64,000 nucleotides of DNA from Flavobacterium limnosediminis JC2902. Its GTDB lineage: Bacteria > Bacteroidota > Bacteroidia > Flavobacteriales > Flavobacteriaceae. A program made the position numbers and the translations under genes. The first letter of the stretch is position 1; each line of letters begins with the position of its first letter. The notes below the pieces were generated by a model. The model was not told the origin of the DNA, made no database searches, and saw nothing but the letters and a program-made list of their open reading frames with translations. The stretch covers positions 1-64,000 of the forward strand of contig NZ_AVGG01000011.1 in NCBI RefSeq assembly GCF_000498535.1, in the 5' to 3' direction. Of the stretch, positions 55,133-64,000 are shown one piece after another.

Positions 55133-55501
55133 TTAAAGCACTTCTGGTGCTAATGATACAATTTTCATGAATTGTTTTTCACGAAGTTCTCTTGCTACAG
55201 GACCAAAAACACGAGTTCCTCTCATTTCACCAGCAGCATTTAACAATACGCAAGCGTTATCGTCAAATCTGATGTATGAACCATCGGCTCTTCTCACTTC
55301 TTTTTTGGTACGTACAACAACTGCAGTAGAAACGGCACCTTTCTTAACGTTTCCGTTAGGTGTTGCGTCTTTAATAGATACTACAATTTTATCTCCAACA
55401 GAGGCATAACGACGTTTCGTTCCTCCTAAAACACGGATAGTTAAAACTTCTTTAGCTCCCGTGTTATCTGCTACTTTTAATCTCGATTCCTGTTGTACCA
55501 T
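55133..55501 (-). CDS. rplN: 50S ribosomal protein L14
   Basis: 122 residues, uL14. [20 protein letters not shown] start, [20 protein letters not shown] and the end IVSLAPEVL. Part of an intersubunit bridge. 2 bases after rpsQ. Confidence 0.97.
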
Positions 55502-55503
55502 AA

Positions 55504-55761
55504 TTACTTCGCTCTTTCAATGATTTCAACTAATCTCCAACATTTTGATTTTGATAAAGGTCGTGTTTCCATGATCTTTACTGTATCTCCAATATTGCAA
55601 TCGTTTGTTTCGTCGTGCGCAACATATTTCTTTGTTTTTAACACGAACTTACCGTATAACGGGTGTTTTACTCTTCTAGTTTCAGAAACAACAATAGATT
55701 TCTCCATTTTGTTGCTAGTAACTACACCAATTCTTTCTTTTCTTAAATTTCTTTTTTCCAT
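55504..55761 (-). CDS. rpsQ: 30S ribosomal protein S17
   Basis: 85 residues, uS17, OB fold. [20 protein letters not shown] and [20 protein letters not shown] are diagnostic. Between rpmC and rplN. Confidence 0.97.
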   Translation of the reverse strand: MEKRNLRKERIGVVTSNKMEKSIVVSETRRVKHPLYGKFVLKTKKYVAHDETNDCNIGDTVKIMETRPLSKSKCWRLVEIIERAK

Positions 55762-55778
55762 CTTTCAGAAGAATACAA

Positions 55779-55970
55779 TTATAGTAACTCTCTTTTAGTT
55801 ATCTCAGTCGCTACTCTGGCAATTGATCTTCTTACAGCTCTTAACTGTAATGGATTCTCAATTGGAGAAATTGCGTGAGCGTTTTTTAGGTCGGCATATG
55901 TCTTCTTTAACTGACTAAGTTGTCCTTGTAACTCAGCTGCAGATAGATCTTTAATTTCTGATTGTTTCAT
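55779..55970 (-). CDS. rpmC: 50S ribosomal protein L29
   Basis: 63 residues, uL29, a two-helix protein at the exit tunnel. EIKDLSAAELQGQLSQLKKT and NPLQLRAVRRSIARVATEI. 11 bases after rplP. Confidence 0.97.
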   Translation of the reverse strand: MKQSEIKDLSAAELQGQLSQLKKTYADLKNAHAISPIENPLQLRAVRRSIARVATEITKRELL

Positions 55971-55981
55971 AATAAAATTGA

Positions 55982-56401
55982 TTATGCTTCGAAATCTCTA
56001 GCAACGATAAACTTAGTTTTAACAGGCATCTTTTGTGCTGCAAGACGTAACGCCTCTTTTGCAACTGACAAAGGCACTCCACCTACTTCAAACATAATTC
56101 TACCTGGTTTAACAACTGCAGCCCAGTATTCTACTGCACCTTTACCTTTACCCATACGTACTTCAAGAGGTTTCTTGGTGATAGGTTTGTCCGGGAAAAT
56201 TTTAATCCATAATTGTCCTTCTCTTTTCATGTAACGAGTTGCCGCGATACGTGCAGCTTCGATTTGACGAGAAGTAATAAAAGATGAATCTAAAGATTTG
56301 ATACCAAACATTCCATTTGAAAGCTCATGTCCTCTTTGAGAAACGCCTTTCATTTTACCTTTCTGTACCTTACGGTATTTTGTTCTTTTAGGCTGTAACA
56401 T
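55982..56401 (-). CDS. rplP: 50S ribosomal protein L16
   Basis: 139 residues, uL16. [20 protein letters not shown] start and [20 protein letters not shown] signature. It contacts A-site tRNA. 18 bases after rpsC. Confidence 0.97.
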   Translation of the reverse strand: MLQPKRTKYRKVQKGKMKGVSQRGHELSNGMFGIKSLDSSFITSRQIEAARIAATRYMKREGQLWIKIFPDKPITKKPLEVRMGKGKGAVEYWAAVVKPGRIMFEVGGVPLSVAKEALRLAAQKMPVKTKFIVARDFEA

Positions 56402-56419
56402 TTTTCTTTAGTTTAAAAT

Positions 56420-57172
56420 TTACTTTCTTTTACGAGCGTCTGGTTTTCCTCCTTTATTAAAAGGCTTTCTATCTCCTCTCGAAGAATCGCCACCTTTACC
56501 TCCAGCTTGTTTTTTGTCCATACCTACAAGTGGAGAAAGATCTCTTTTACCATAAACTTCGCCTTTCATGATCCACACTTTGATTCCCATTCTACCATAA
56601 GTAGTATGTGCTTCAGCAAGTGAGTAATCGATGTCAGCTCTGAAAGTTGATAGAGGAATACGTCCTTCTTTGAACATTTCCGAACGTGCCATTTCAGCAC
56701 CGTTCAAACGACCCGAGATCATAACTTTGATACCTTCTGCATTCATACGCATAGCAGCAGCAATAGCCATTTTAATTGCACGTCTGTAAGAAATACGACT
56801 TTCAATCTGACGAGCGATACTTGTACCTACTAAGTAAGCATCAAGTTCAGGTCTTTTGATTTCAAAGATGTTAATTTGAACCTCTTTGTCAGTAATTTTC
56901 TTAAGTTCTTCTTTTAACTTGTCTACCTCTTGGCCACCTTTTCCGATAATGATACCAGGTCTAGCAGTAGTGATAGTAACGGTTACAAGTTTCAAAGTTC
57001 TCTCGATGATTACTTTAGATACACTAGCTTTTGATAAACGAGCATGAATGTACTTTCTGATTTTGTGGTCTTCGGCAAGTTTATCACCGTAGTCATTTCC
57101 ACCATACCAGTTAGAATCCCATCCTCTGATGATACCAAGGCGATTTCCGATTGGATTTGTCTTTTGTCCCAT
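56420..57172 (-). CDS. rpsC: 30S ribosomal protein S3
   Basis: 250 residues, uS3. I chose the universal start [18 protein letters not shown] at 57172; the frame stays open to 57208 but those codons overlap rplV. KH domain [18 protein letters not shown] and C-terminal GVKVWI-like segment ([14 protein letters not shown]). A Gly/Lys/Arg-rich tail follows ([18 protein letters not shown]). Confidence 0.96.
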   Translation of the reverse strand: MGQKTNPIGNRLGIIRGWDSNWYGGNDYGDKLAEDHKIRKYIHARLSKASVSKVIIERTLKLVTVTITTARPGIIIGKGGQEVDKLKEELKKITDKEVQINIFEIKRPELDAYLVGTSIARQIESRISYRRAIKMAIAAAMRMNAEGIKVMISGRLNGAEMARSEMFKEGRIPLSTFRADIDYSLAEAHTTYGRMGIKVWIMKGEVYGKRDLSPLVGMDKKQAGGKGGDSSRGDRKPFNKGGKPDARKRK

Positions 57173-57176
57173 CTTA

Positions 57177-57587
57177 TTAATTGCTTTGTGTGTTATTATT
57201 ATCTCCAATCACGATTGTTACGTGGTTAGAACGTTTTCTGATTCTGTGTGCACGACCTTGTGGAGCCGGACGAAGTCTTTTCAACATCATACCACCATCT
57301 ACAGTAATCGTTTTTACGAATAAACCTGCTTCTTCCATATTAGAATCTGCGTTTTTAGCTTGCCAGTTAGCAATTGCTGATAACAACAATTTTTCTAATT
57401 TGCGAGAAGCTTCTTTAGAACTAAATCTTAAGATATTTAGTGCTTTTTCAACTTTCTGACCTCTAACCAAGTCTGCAACTAAGCGCATTTTTCTAGGTGA
57501 AGTAGGGCAGTTATTCAATTTTGCAAAAGCAATAGACTTATTAGCCTCTTTTCTTGCATCAGCTGTTTCTCTTTTACGAACTCCCAT
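57177..57587 (-). CDS. rplV: 50S ribosomal protein L22
   Basis: 136 residues, uL22, whose beta-hairpin lines the peptide exit tunnel. [20 protein letters not shown] and [20 protein letters not shown] are diagnostic. 6 bases after rpsS. Confidence 0.97.
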   Translation of the reverse strand: MGVRKRETADARKEANKSIAFAKLNNCPTSPRKMRLVADLVRGQKVEKALNILRFSSKEASRKLEKLLLSAIANWQAKNADSNMEEAGLFVKTITVDGGMMLKRLRPAPQGRAHRIRKRSNHVTIVIGDNNNTQSN

Positions 57588-57593
57588 AGCTTC

Positions 57594-57872
57594 TTATTTT
57601 TTACCTTTATTTTTTGCACCGGCATGACCTCTAAAAGATCTTGTTGGTGAAAATTCTCCTAATTTATGACCTACCATGTTTTCTGTAACGTAAACAGGTA
57701 CAAATTGACGACCGTTGTGAACTGCGATAGTTTGCCCAACAAAATCCGGAGTAATCATTGAAGCTCTAGACCAAGTCTTTACCACTCCTTTGTTACCTTT
57801 TTCGATATTTTCCTGAACTTTTTTCTCTAACTTAAAGTGAACAAAAGGTCCTTTTTTTAATGAACGTGCCAT
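57594..57872 (-). CDS. rpsS: 30S ribosomal protein S19
   Basis: 92 residues, uS19. [19 protein letters not shown] start, [20 protein letters not shown] and [19 protein letters not shown]. 9 bases after rplB. Confidence 0.97.
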   Translation of the reverse strand: MARSLKKGPFVHFKLEKKVQENIEKGNKGVVKTWSRASMITPDFVGQTIAVHNGRQFVPVYVTENMVGHKLGEFSPTRSFRGHAGAKNKGKK

Positions 57873-57881
57873 ATCTACTTA

Positions 57882-58706
57882 TTATTTCTTTCTACGTTCT
57901 ACGATATACTTATTACTCGGGTTAACTTTAGAACGAGTTCTATAGCCTTTAGCAGGTAAACCTTTTCTTGAACGTGGGTGACCTCCAGAAGAACGTCCTT
58001 CACCACCACCCATTGGGTGATCCACAGGGTTCATCGCTACCGGTCTAGTTCTTGGTCTTCTGCCTAACCATCTAGATCTACCAGCTTTACCTGATACAAC
58101 TAATTGGTGATCTGAGTTAGAAACTGCTCCAATTGTTGCTGAACAAGTCAACAAGATTAACCTTGTCTCACCTGAAGGCATTTTGATTGTAGCATACTTT
58201 CCGTCTCTTGCCATTAACTGAGCGAAAGTTCCAGCTGAACGAGCGATTACCGCACCTTGACCTGGTCTTAATTCGATACAAGAAATAACAGTACCTAGAG
58301 GAATTTTACTTAATGGTAAAGTATTACCGATTTCCGGTGCTGATTCAGGACCAGAAACTACAGTTTGTCCTACTTGTAAACCATTCTGAGCGATGATATA
58401 CGTTTTAGCACCATCTGCATAGTACAATAACGAAATGAACGCTGAACGGTTTGGATCGTACTCGATAGTTTTAACTACAGCAGGAACTCCTACTTTAGTT
58501 CTTTTAAAATCAACTAAACGATACTTTTGTTTGTGACCACCACCCGTATAACGCATGGTCATCTTTCCTTGACTATTTCTACCTCCAGAGTTTTTTTTCG
58601 GTGCGATCAATGAACGCTCCGGCTTATCAGTTGTAATAGTGTCAAAGCTATTAACAACTCTAAAACGCTGACCTGGGGTAATAGGTTTTAATTTTCTAAC
58701 TGACAT
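57882..58706 (-). CDS. rplB: 50S ribosomal protein L2
   Basis: 274 residues, uL2, needed for peptidyl transfer and subunit joining. [20 protein letters not shown] and [20 protein letters not shown], the universal signature with its key His, are both present. 6 bases after rplW. Confidence 0.97.
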   Translation of the reverse strand: MSVRKLKPITPGQRFRVVNSFDTITTDKPERSLIAPKKNSGGRNSQGKMTMRYTGGGHKQKYRLVDFKRTKVGVPAVVKTIEYDPNRSAFISLLYYADGAKTYIIAQNGLQVGQTVVSGPESAPEIGNTLPLSKIPLGTVISCIELRPGQGAVIARSAGTFAQLMARDGKYATIKMPSGETRLILLTCSATIGAVSNSDHQLVVSGKAGRSRWLGRRPRTRPVAMNPVDHPMGGGEGRSSGGHPRSRKGLPAKGYRTRSKVNPSNKYIVERRKK

Positions 58707-58712
58707 GTTCTA

Positions 58713-59003
58713 TTAGATATTATTATAAAAATCTATTGTTTCTCCTTCTTGTACTTGAACAATTGCTTTTTTGTAAGCACTGGTCTTTCCACTGATTAAA
58801 CCACTCTTAGTGTATTTAACCGATCTATCAGCTCTGTAATTCATTGTATTAACAGTAACCACATTCACACCAAAAGCAGCCTCAACAGCATTTTTGATTT
58901 GAATTTTGTTTGCTTTTCTGTCAACTACAAAACCAAAGCGGTTGAAAGTTTCTCCCTCTTTGGTAATTTTTTCAGTAATGATAGGTTTAATTATGATACT
59001 CAT
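58713..59003 (-). CDS. rplW: 50S ribosomal protein L23
   Basis: 96 residues, uL23, at the tunnel exit where trigger factor and SRP dock. IIKPIITEKITKEGETFNRF and ANKIQIKNAVEAAFGVNVVT. 6 bases after rplD. Confidence 0.97.
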   Translation of the reverse strand: MSIIIKPIITEKITKEGETFNRFGFVVDRKANKIQIKNAVEAAFGVNVVTVNTMNYRADRSVKYTKSGLISGKTSAYKKAIVQVQEGETIDFYNNI

Positions 59004-59009
59004 AGCCTA

Positions 59010-59639
59010 TTATTTGCTTAAATTTTCTTCAATTCCTTCTAAAGATCCCTCTAAAAGCACCAAATTATTAGCATTTAAAATAGCGTAAGTACTTAATTCA
59101 GAGGTAGTTACAACATTAGACGCTTTCAAATTTCGAGATGACAAATATACATTTTTATTTGAATCACCCAATACAAATAGAGATTTTTTGTTTTCTAACC
59201 CTAAAGCTTTCAATACGTTAATGAAATTTTTAGTGTTTGGAGTTTCAAATGTAAAGTCTTCAAGAACTACTAAATTGGACTCTTTTGCTTTAATTGAGAA
59301 AGCCGATTTTCTAGCCAATCTCTTTAAAGTTTTGTTCAATTTGAAAGAATAACTTCTTGGTCTTGGACCGAAAACTGTTCCCCCACCTTTAAACAAAGGA
59401 TTCTTTGCACTACCCGCACGAGCAGTACCAGTTCCTTTTTGTTTTTTAATCTTACGTGTACTTCCCGCAACTTCAGCTCTTTCTTTAGCTTTGTGAGTAC
59501 CTTGTCTTTGATTTGCTAAATATTGTTTAACATCAAGATAAACCGCATGATTATTTGGTTCAATTGCGAATACTGAATCAGAAAGTTGAACTTTTCTTCC
59601 AGTGTCTTTTCCGTTGATATCTAATACTTTTACTTCCAT
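59010..59639 (-). CDS. rplD: 50S ribosomal protein L4
   Basis: 209 residues, uL4. The tunnel-loop region KQKGTGTARAGSAKNPLFKG and GGTVFGPRPRSYSFKLNK are typical. In Escherichia coli L4 controls the S10 operon by attenuation upstream of rpsJ. Here a hairpin lies between rpsJ and rplC instead. Its ATG overlaps the rplC stop by 1 base. Confidence 0.97.
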   Translation of the reverse strand: MEVKVLDINGKDTGRKVQLSDSVFAIEPNNHAVYLDVKQYLANQRQGTHKAKERAEVAGSTRKIKKQKGTGTARAGSAKNPLFKGGGTVFGPRPRSYSFKLNKTLKRLARKSAFSIKAKESNLVVLEDFTFETPNTKNFINVLKALGLENKKSLFVLGDSNKNVYLSSRNLKASNVVTTSELSTYAILNANNLVLLEGSLEGIEENLSK

Positions 59640-60256
59640 TACTTATGAATGATTACGTAAGAGTTTTTGCATCCAGGAATCGCTCCTTTTACAACAAGTA
59701 GATTCTTTTCAGCAACTACTTTTAAAACTCTAAGGTTTTGAACTGTTACATTATCTCCTCCCATTCTTCCAGCCATACGCATTCCTTTGAATACTCTAGA
59801 CGGATAAGATGAAGCTCCAACAGAACCTGGCGCTCTTAAACGGTTGTGCTGACCATGAGTAGCTTGTCCAACACCACCAAAACCGTGACGTTTAACAACC
59901 CCTTGGAAACCTTTACCTTTAGACACACCTTGTACATCTACAAATTCTCCTTCAGCAAAAAGCTCTACAGTGACAACATCACCTAGCTTATGCTCCGTTA
60001 CAAAATCCTGAAATTCAACGACTTTCTTTTTTGCAGAAGTACCTGCTTTTTTAAAGTGACCTAAGTCAGCTTTAGTAGCATGTTTTTCTGTTTTGTCATC
60101 GAAACCAAGTTGCAACGCTTCATACCCGTCAACCTCATTGGTTCTGACTTGGGTAACGACACAAGGACCAGCCTCAATTACAGTACAAGGAATATTTTTC
60201 CCGTTCTCATCGAAGATACTAGTCATGCCGATTTTTCTTCCAATTAACCCAGACAT
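59639..60256 (-). CDS. rplC: 50S ribosomal protein L3
   Basis: 205 residues, uL3. [20 protein letters not shown] start, [20 protein letters not shown] and [18 protein letters not shown]. Unlike its neighbours it is preceded by a 115-base gap with a -7 box and a long hairpin, so it may be the head of a separately controlled unit. Confidence 0.97.
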   Translation of the reverse strand: MSGLIGRKIGMTSIFDENGKNIPCTVIEAGPCVVTQVRTNEVDGYEALQLGFDDKTEKHATKADLGHFKKAGTSAKKKVVEFQDFVTEHKLGDVVTVELFAEGEFVDVQGVSKGKGFQGVVKRHGFGGVGQATHGQHNRLRAPGSVGASSYPSRVFKGMRMAGRMGGDNVTVQNLRVLKVVAEKNLLVVKGAIPGCKNSYVIIHK

Positions 60257-60308
60257 ATAAAACTAATTATTAATTACTAATTAAAACTTTTTTTGTTTTT
60301 AGAGTGCG

Positions 60309-60316
60309 CAAAAGTA
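60309..60316 (-). promoter_or_regulatory. -7-like box before rplC
   Basis: On the minus strand TACTTTTG fits TANNTTTG and lies 53 bases before the rplC start. It is immediately downstream of the 14-base-pair hairpin, sharing one base with it. Confidence 0.45.
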
Positions 60317-60350
60317 AGCATTAAGTTTTAATAAAAAAAACTTAATGCTT
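60316..60350 (-). terminator. long hairpin between rpsJ and rplC
   Basis: AAGCATTAAGTTTT (60316-60329) pairs perfectly with AAAACTTAATGCTT (60337-60350), loop of 7. On the minus strand it comes 21 bases after the rpsJ stop. Little T follows, so it may be an RNA-processing or stability hairpin rather than a full terminator. Confidence 0.6.
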
Positions 60351-60371
60351 AAATACTTTTAAATGCGGTAC

Positions 60372-60677
60372 TTATACTTTGATCTCTACTTCAACACCAC
60401 TTGGCAACTCTAACTTCATTAGAGCGTCAATAGTTTTTGAAGAGGAAGAGTAGATATCTAATAATCTCTTGTATGAACTTACCTCAAATTGCTCTCTTGA
60501 TTTTTTGTTTACGTGCGGAGAACGCAATACAGTGAAAATCTTTTTGTGAGTTGGTAATGGAATTGGTCCTGTTACTACTGCACCTGTACTTTTTACAGTT
60601 TTTACAATCTTCTCAGCTGATTTATCAACCAACATATGATCGTAAGATTTTAATTTTATTCTGATTTTTTGACTCAT
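60372..60677 (-). CDS. rpsJ: 30S ribosomal protein S10
   Basis: 101 residues, uS10, also the transcription antitermination factor Nus[21 protein letters not shown] and [20 protein letters not shown] with [10 protein letters not shown]. It follows fusA after 11 bases and is thus transcribed with the str-type genes. Confidence 0.97.
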   Translation of the reverse strand: MSQKIRIKLKSYDHMLVDKSAEKIVKTVKSTGAVVTGPIPLPTHKKIFTVLRSPHVNKKSREQFEVSSYKRLLDIYSSSSKTIDALMKLELPSGVEVEIKV

Positions 60678-60688
60678 TTTCTTTAGAA

Positions 60689-62845
60689 TTAAGCGTTTCC
60701 TTTTGCTTTTTTGATAACTGCTTCAGAGATATTAGAAGGTGTCTCAGCATAGTGTGAAAACTCCATTGTTGAAGTTGCTCTACCTGATGATAATGTTCTT
60801 AACGTAGTTACATAACCAAACATTTCAGATAAAGGCACATCAGCCTTGATTGTTTTAGCACCTGCTCTGTCACCCATATCATTAACCTGACCTCTACGAC
60901 GGTTCAAATCACCTACGATATCACCCATGTTTTCTTCTGGAGTAATAACTTCGATTTTCATGATCGGCTCAAGAATAACAGCTCCTGCAGCTTTTCCAGA
61001 CTCTTTGTAACCCATTTTTGCAGCCAACTCGAAAGAAAGCGCATCAGAATCCACAGGGTGGAAAGATCCATCCAACAAAGTAACTTTTAAACTATCAACA
61101 GCATATCCAGCCAAAGGTCCAGTTTTCATAGCTTCACGGAAACCTTTCTCAACTGCAGGGATATACTCTTTAGGAACGTTACCACCTTTAACCTCATTAA
61201 CAAACTGTAATCCCATTGCTGGTTTACCGTCCACTAAATCAGCAGGCTCGATTCTAAATACGATATCACCGAATTTACCACGACCTCCAGATTGTTTTTT
61301 ATAAGTCTCTCTGTGTTGTGCCGCTTTTGTGAAAGCTTCTTTGTACTCAACTTGAGGCTCACCTTGGTTCACTTCAACTTTGAATTCACGTTTCATACGA
61401 TCTACTAAGATATCTAAGTGAAGCTCACCCATACCTGAGATAATCGTTTGACCTGAAGCCTCATCAGTTCTAACTGTAAACGTAGGATCTTCTTCAGCTA
61501 ATTTCGCTAAAGCCATACCCATTTTATCTACGTCAGCTTTTGTTTTAGGCTCAATCGCGATACCAATTACCGGATCAGGGAATTTCATCGACTCAAGAAT
61601 GATTGGGTGTTTTTCATCACACATTGTATCTCCAGTCTTGATATCCTTAAATCCCACAGCAGCTCCAATATCTCCAGCCTCAATATATTCGATTGGATTT
61701 TGTTTGTTAGCGTGCATTTGGTAAATACGAGAGATACGCTCTTTGTTTCCTGAACGTGTGTTCAAAACATAAGAACCTGCATCTAAACGACCTGAGTAGG
61801 CACGGAAGAATGCTAAACGACCAACATAAGGGTCAGTAGCAATCTTAAACGCTAAAGCCGCGAAAGGCTCTTTTACATCTGGTTTACGTAAGATTTTAGT
61901 TTGATCTTCCTCTAATAAATCAGCATCATCAGGGTGAATACCTTGAATACCTTCTTTATCCAAAGGAGATGGTAAATATTTACAAACTGCATCTAACATG
62001 AATTGAACTCCTTTGTTTTTGAAAGAAGAACCACAAATCATCGGAATGATTGCCATGTCGATTGTAGCAGCACGTAATGCATTGTTGATCTCTTCTTCAG
62101 TAATAGAGTTCTCATCCTCCATATACTTATCAAGAAGATTCTCATCATACTCAGCAACCGCTTCGATTAATGCAGAACGGAATTCTTTAACTTCCGCTAC
62201 CATATCAGCAGGGATGTCAACAATATCAAAAGTAGCTCCTTGTGTTTCATCATGCCATACAATAGCTTGATTTTTCACTAAATCCACTACTCCTTTAAAA
62301 TCATTTTCTTCACCGATTGGCAATGTGATCGCAACTGCATTAGACTTTAACATGTCTCTAACTTGCTGACATACGTTCAAGAAGTTAGAACCCTGACGGT
62401 CCATTTTGTTTACGAATCCCATACGCGGCACTCTATATTGATCTGCAAGTCTCCAGTTAGTTTCTGATTGAGGCTCAACACCATCAACAGCACTAAACAA
62501 GAAAACCAATCCATCCAATACACGTAACGAACGGTTTACCTCTACAGTAAAGTCAACGTGTCCCGGGGTATCAATAATATTAAAGTGGTACGGTTTTGAT
62601 TCAGGTAATACTTTACCCTGCTCAGTTGGGAAATTCCACTCACAAGTTGTAGCAGCAGAAGTAATGGTAATACCTCTTTCCTGCTCTTGTGCCATCCAGT
62701 CCATTGTTGCAGCACCTTCGTGCACTTCACCAATTTTGTGTGATTTTCCAGTATAAAACAAGATACGCTCCGTTGTTGTTGTTTTACCAGCATCAATGTG
62801 AGCCGCAATCCCGATATTTCTTGTGTATTTTAAATCTCTAGCCAT
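60689..62845 (-). CDS. fusA: elongation factor G
   Basis: 718 residues, translocation GTPase. G1 [20 protein letters not shown], switch [16 protein letters not shown]3 [12 protein letters not shown] and G4 [10 protein letters not shown] are intact. Domains II-V follow, with [20 protein letters not shown] in domain III. Full length for EF-G. Between rpsG (10-base gap) and rpsJ. Confidence 0.97.
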   Translation of the reverse strand: MARDLKYTRNIGIAAHIDAGKTTTTERILFYTGKSHKIGEVHEGAATMDWMAQEQERGITITSAATTCEWNFPTEQGKVLPESKPYHFNIIDTPGHVDFTVEVNRSLRVLDGLVFLFSAVDGVEPQSETNWRLADQYRVPRMGFVNKMDRQGSNFLNVCQQVRDMLKSNAVAITLPIGEENDFKGVVDLVKNQAIVWHDETQGATFDIVDIPADMVAEVKEFRSALIEAVAEYDENLLDKYMEDENSITEEEINNALRAATIDMAIIPMICGSSFKNKGVQFMLDAVCKYLPSPLDKEGIQGIHPDDADLLEEDQTKILRKPDVKEPFAALAFKIATDPYVGRLAFFRAYSGRLDAGSYVLNTRSGNKERISRIYQMHANKQNPIEYIEAGDIGAAVGFKDIKTGDTMCDEKHPIILESMKFPDPVIGIAIEPKTKADVDKMGMALAKLAEEDPTFTVRTDEASGQTIISGMGELHLDILVDRMKREFKVEVNQGEPQVEYKEAFTKAAQHRETYKKQSGGRGKFGDIVFRIEPADLVDGKPAMGLQFVNEVKGGNVPKEYIPAVEKGFREAMKTGPLAGYAVDSLKVTLLDGSFHPVDSDALSFELAAKMGYKESGKAAGAVILEPIMKIEVITPEENMGDIVGDLNRRRGQVNDMGDRAGAKTIKADVPLSEMFGYVTTLRTLSSGRATSTMEFSHYAETPSNISEAVIKKAKGNA

Positions 62846-62855
62846 TTCTTATGAA

Positions 62856-63332
62856 TTAAAATCTAAAGTGAGAGAATGCTTTATTAGCTTCTGCCATTTT
62901 GTGAGTATCCATTCTTTTCTTAACAGCAGCACCTTCTTCTTTAGCCGCAGCTAAGATTTCAGACGCTAATTTGCCTGCCATTGATTTTTCATTTCTTCTT
63001 CTTGCATAAAGAATCATCCATTTCATCGCCATAGAAATTTTTCTATCCGGACGAATTTGCATTGGAATTTGGAATGTAGCTCCACCCACACGACGTGAAC
63101 GAACTTCTACGTGAGGCATAACATTTGTTAATGCATCTTTCCAGATTTCTAATGATGATTTTTCTGCATCTTGCTTCTTAGACTCTACGATGTCAATTGC
63201 ATCATAAAACACCTTGAACGCTGTTGATTTCTTACCATCCCACATTAAGTTGTTCACAAAACGCGTTACCAATTGATCATTAAATCTTGGATCTGGTAAA
63301 AGAGGTCTTTTTTTGGCCTGTCTTTTTCTCAT
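62856..63332 (-). CDS. rpsG: 30S ribosomal protein S7
   Basis: 158 residues, uS7. [20 protein letters not shown] start, [20 protein letters not shown] and the C-terminal [15 protein letters not shown]. It nucleates the 30S head. 24 bases after rpsL. Confidence 0.97.
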   Translation of the reverse strand: MRKRQAKKRPLLPDPRFNDQLVTRFVNNLMWDGKKSTAFKVFYDAIDIVESKKQDAEKSSLEIWKDALTNVMPHVEVRSRRVGGATFQIPMQIRPDRKISMAMKWMILYARRRNEKSMAGKLASEILAAAKEEGAAVKKRMDTHKMAEANKAFSHFRF

Positions 63333-63356
63333 GTCTTTTTCTTAAAAGTTTTTAAA

Positions 63357-63740
63357 TTACTTTTTAGCTTCTTTAGGGCGTTTAGCACCGTACTTAGATC
63401 TTCTTTGCGTTCTTCCTGCAACCCCTGACGTGTCAAGCGCTCCACGAACGATATGATATCTAACACCTGGTAAATCTTTTACCCTTCCGCCTCGCACTAA
63501 TACTATCGAGTGCTCTTGTAGATTGTGTCCTTCACCTGGGATGTAAGCATTTACCTCGTTACCATTTGTCAAACGTACACGCGCAACTTTACGCATTGCC
63601 GAGTTTGGTTTTTTTGGTGTAGTAGTGTAAACACGCGTACAAACCCCTCTTCTTTGAGGACAAGAATCTAAAGCAACCGATTTACTCTTCTTAGTGATCT
63701 GAGTTCTTCCTGTTCTTACTAATTGTTGAATTGTTGGCAT
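63357..63740 (-). CDS. rpsL: 30S ribosomal protein S12
   Basis: 127 residues, uS12, at the decoding centre. [20 protein letters not shown] carries the Lys43 region where streptomycin-resistance changes occur; it is wild type here, as is the [14 protein letters not shown] loop. First gene of the superoperon, with a strong promoter upstream. Confidence 0.97.
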
Positions 63741-63793
63741 AATTAAATACTAAAAATTTCTTATTTTTAAATTTCCCGCTTTTTACGGGGTTG

Positions 63794-63823
63794 CAAATGT
63801 AGAAATTAATTTCGAGAAAACAA
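63794..63823 (-). promoter_or_regulatory. main promoter of the ribosomal superoperon
   Basis: Read on the minus strand: TTTG with TTG at 63821-63823, 19-base spacer, TACATTTG (63794-63801). It is 53 bases before the rpsL ATG. The leader holds a small CCCG/CGGG hairpin (63775-63789). Confidence 0.75.
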
Positions 63824-63921
63824 ACCATAAAACATTAATTTTCAACTACATTAATCAACACATCGATCAAAGATACTTTTTTCTCTTTTTTACGTTATTT
63901 TTACCAAAACAAATCCGGCTC

Positions 63922-64000
63922 TTGAAAAACATTCTTCTACTCACCCTTTTCACCATCACCTGCTTTTCAGTAAAAGCACAAAATCTGCATCTGAAAATCG
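63922..64000 (+). CDS. N-terminus of a secreted protein, cut by window end
   Basis: A TTG at 63922 opens a frame KNILLLTLFTITCFSVKAQN, a clear Sec signal peptide with cleavage after AQ, followed by LHLKI before the window ends. No ATG is available in frame, so a TTG start is assumed. The position divergent from rpsL and the mature N-terminus would fit an outer-membrane or periplasmic protein; too little is present to name a family. Confidence 0.6.
   Translation, partial: MKNILLLTLFTITCFSVKAQNLHLKI

Overview
The window reads as a Flavobacterium-like chromosome (phylum Bacteroidota). Evidence: promoters of the TANNTTTG type sit in front of many genes; outer-membrane proteins have short signal peptides ending in AQ or SQ; the ribosomal operon has the Bacteroidota order (rpsL-rpsG-fusA-rpsJ-rplC ... 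rpsK-rpsD-rpoA-rplQ, with infA and rpmJ after secY and no map gene); and intergenic DNA carries dispersed repeats and heptanucleotide arrays. I saw no rRNA, tRNA, CRISPR or intact insertion sequence.

Region 1 (1-3.2 kb) holds two response regulators, one with a degenerate receiver, a heptanucleotide repeat array, and the C-terminal remnant of an IS3-type transposase. Region 2 (1.9-33.3 kb) is a large capsule or exopolysaccharide island. On the plus strand are a CpsB/YwqE-type phosphatase, a sugar aminotransferase, a membrane-bound 4,6-dehydratase, an OPX export lipoprotein and a Wzc-type tyrosine kinase. Facing them on the minus strand is a long operon (22.0 down to 10.0 kb): a winged-helix regulator, an epimerase, a nucleotide-sugar dehydrogenase, a Wzx flippase, a PIG-L deacetylase, four glycosyltransferases, a Wzy-like polymerase, a PglC-like initiating transferase and a PglD-like acetyltransferase. 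A second minus-strand block (33.3 down to 25.4 kb) repeats part of this set (OPX, Wzc, epimerase, dehydrogenase, initiating transferase) and adds a UDP-glucose dehydrogenase, but has no flippase, polymerase or glycosyltransferases. An OmpA-family protein and a small outer-membrane protein lie between the two minus-strand blocks.

Taken together, the dehydratase, aminotransferase, acetyltransferase and PglC-like transferase could make UDP-diacetylbacillosamine and load it on undecaprenyl phosphate. The epimerase/dehydrogenase pairs could supply N-acetyl-hexosaminuronic acids. Glycosyltransferases extend the unit, Wzx flips it, Wzy polymerises it, and the OPX/Wzc pair exports it under control of the CpsB-type phosphatase. 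The product chemistry is inferred from families only.

Region 3 (33.4-46.3 kb) is ordinary housekeeping: recR, a sodium:solute symporter, a CoA-binding protein, a MarC-family protein, an SDR/DUF2867 protein, a citrulline hydrolase-arginase pair, a LEA-like stress protein, citrate synthase, a YhhN-like membrane protein, enolase and carA. Two copies of a structured dispersed element flank the eno-carA block. Region 4 (46.6-63.8 kb) is the full ribosomal protein superoperon on the minus strand, with apparent internal promoters and leader structures before rplC, rpsH and rpsD. The window ends inside a new plus-strand secreted protein.
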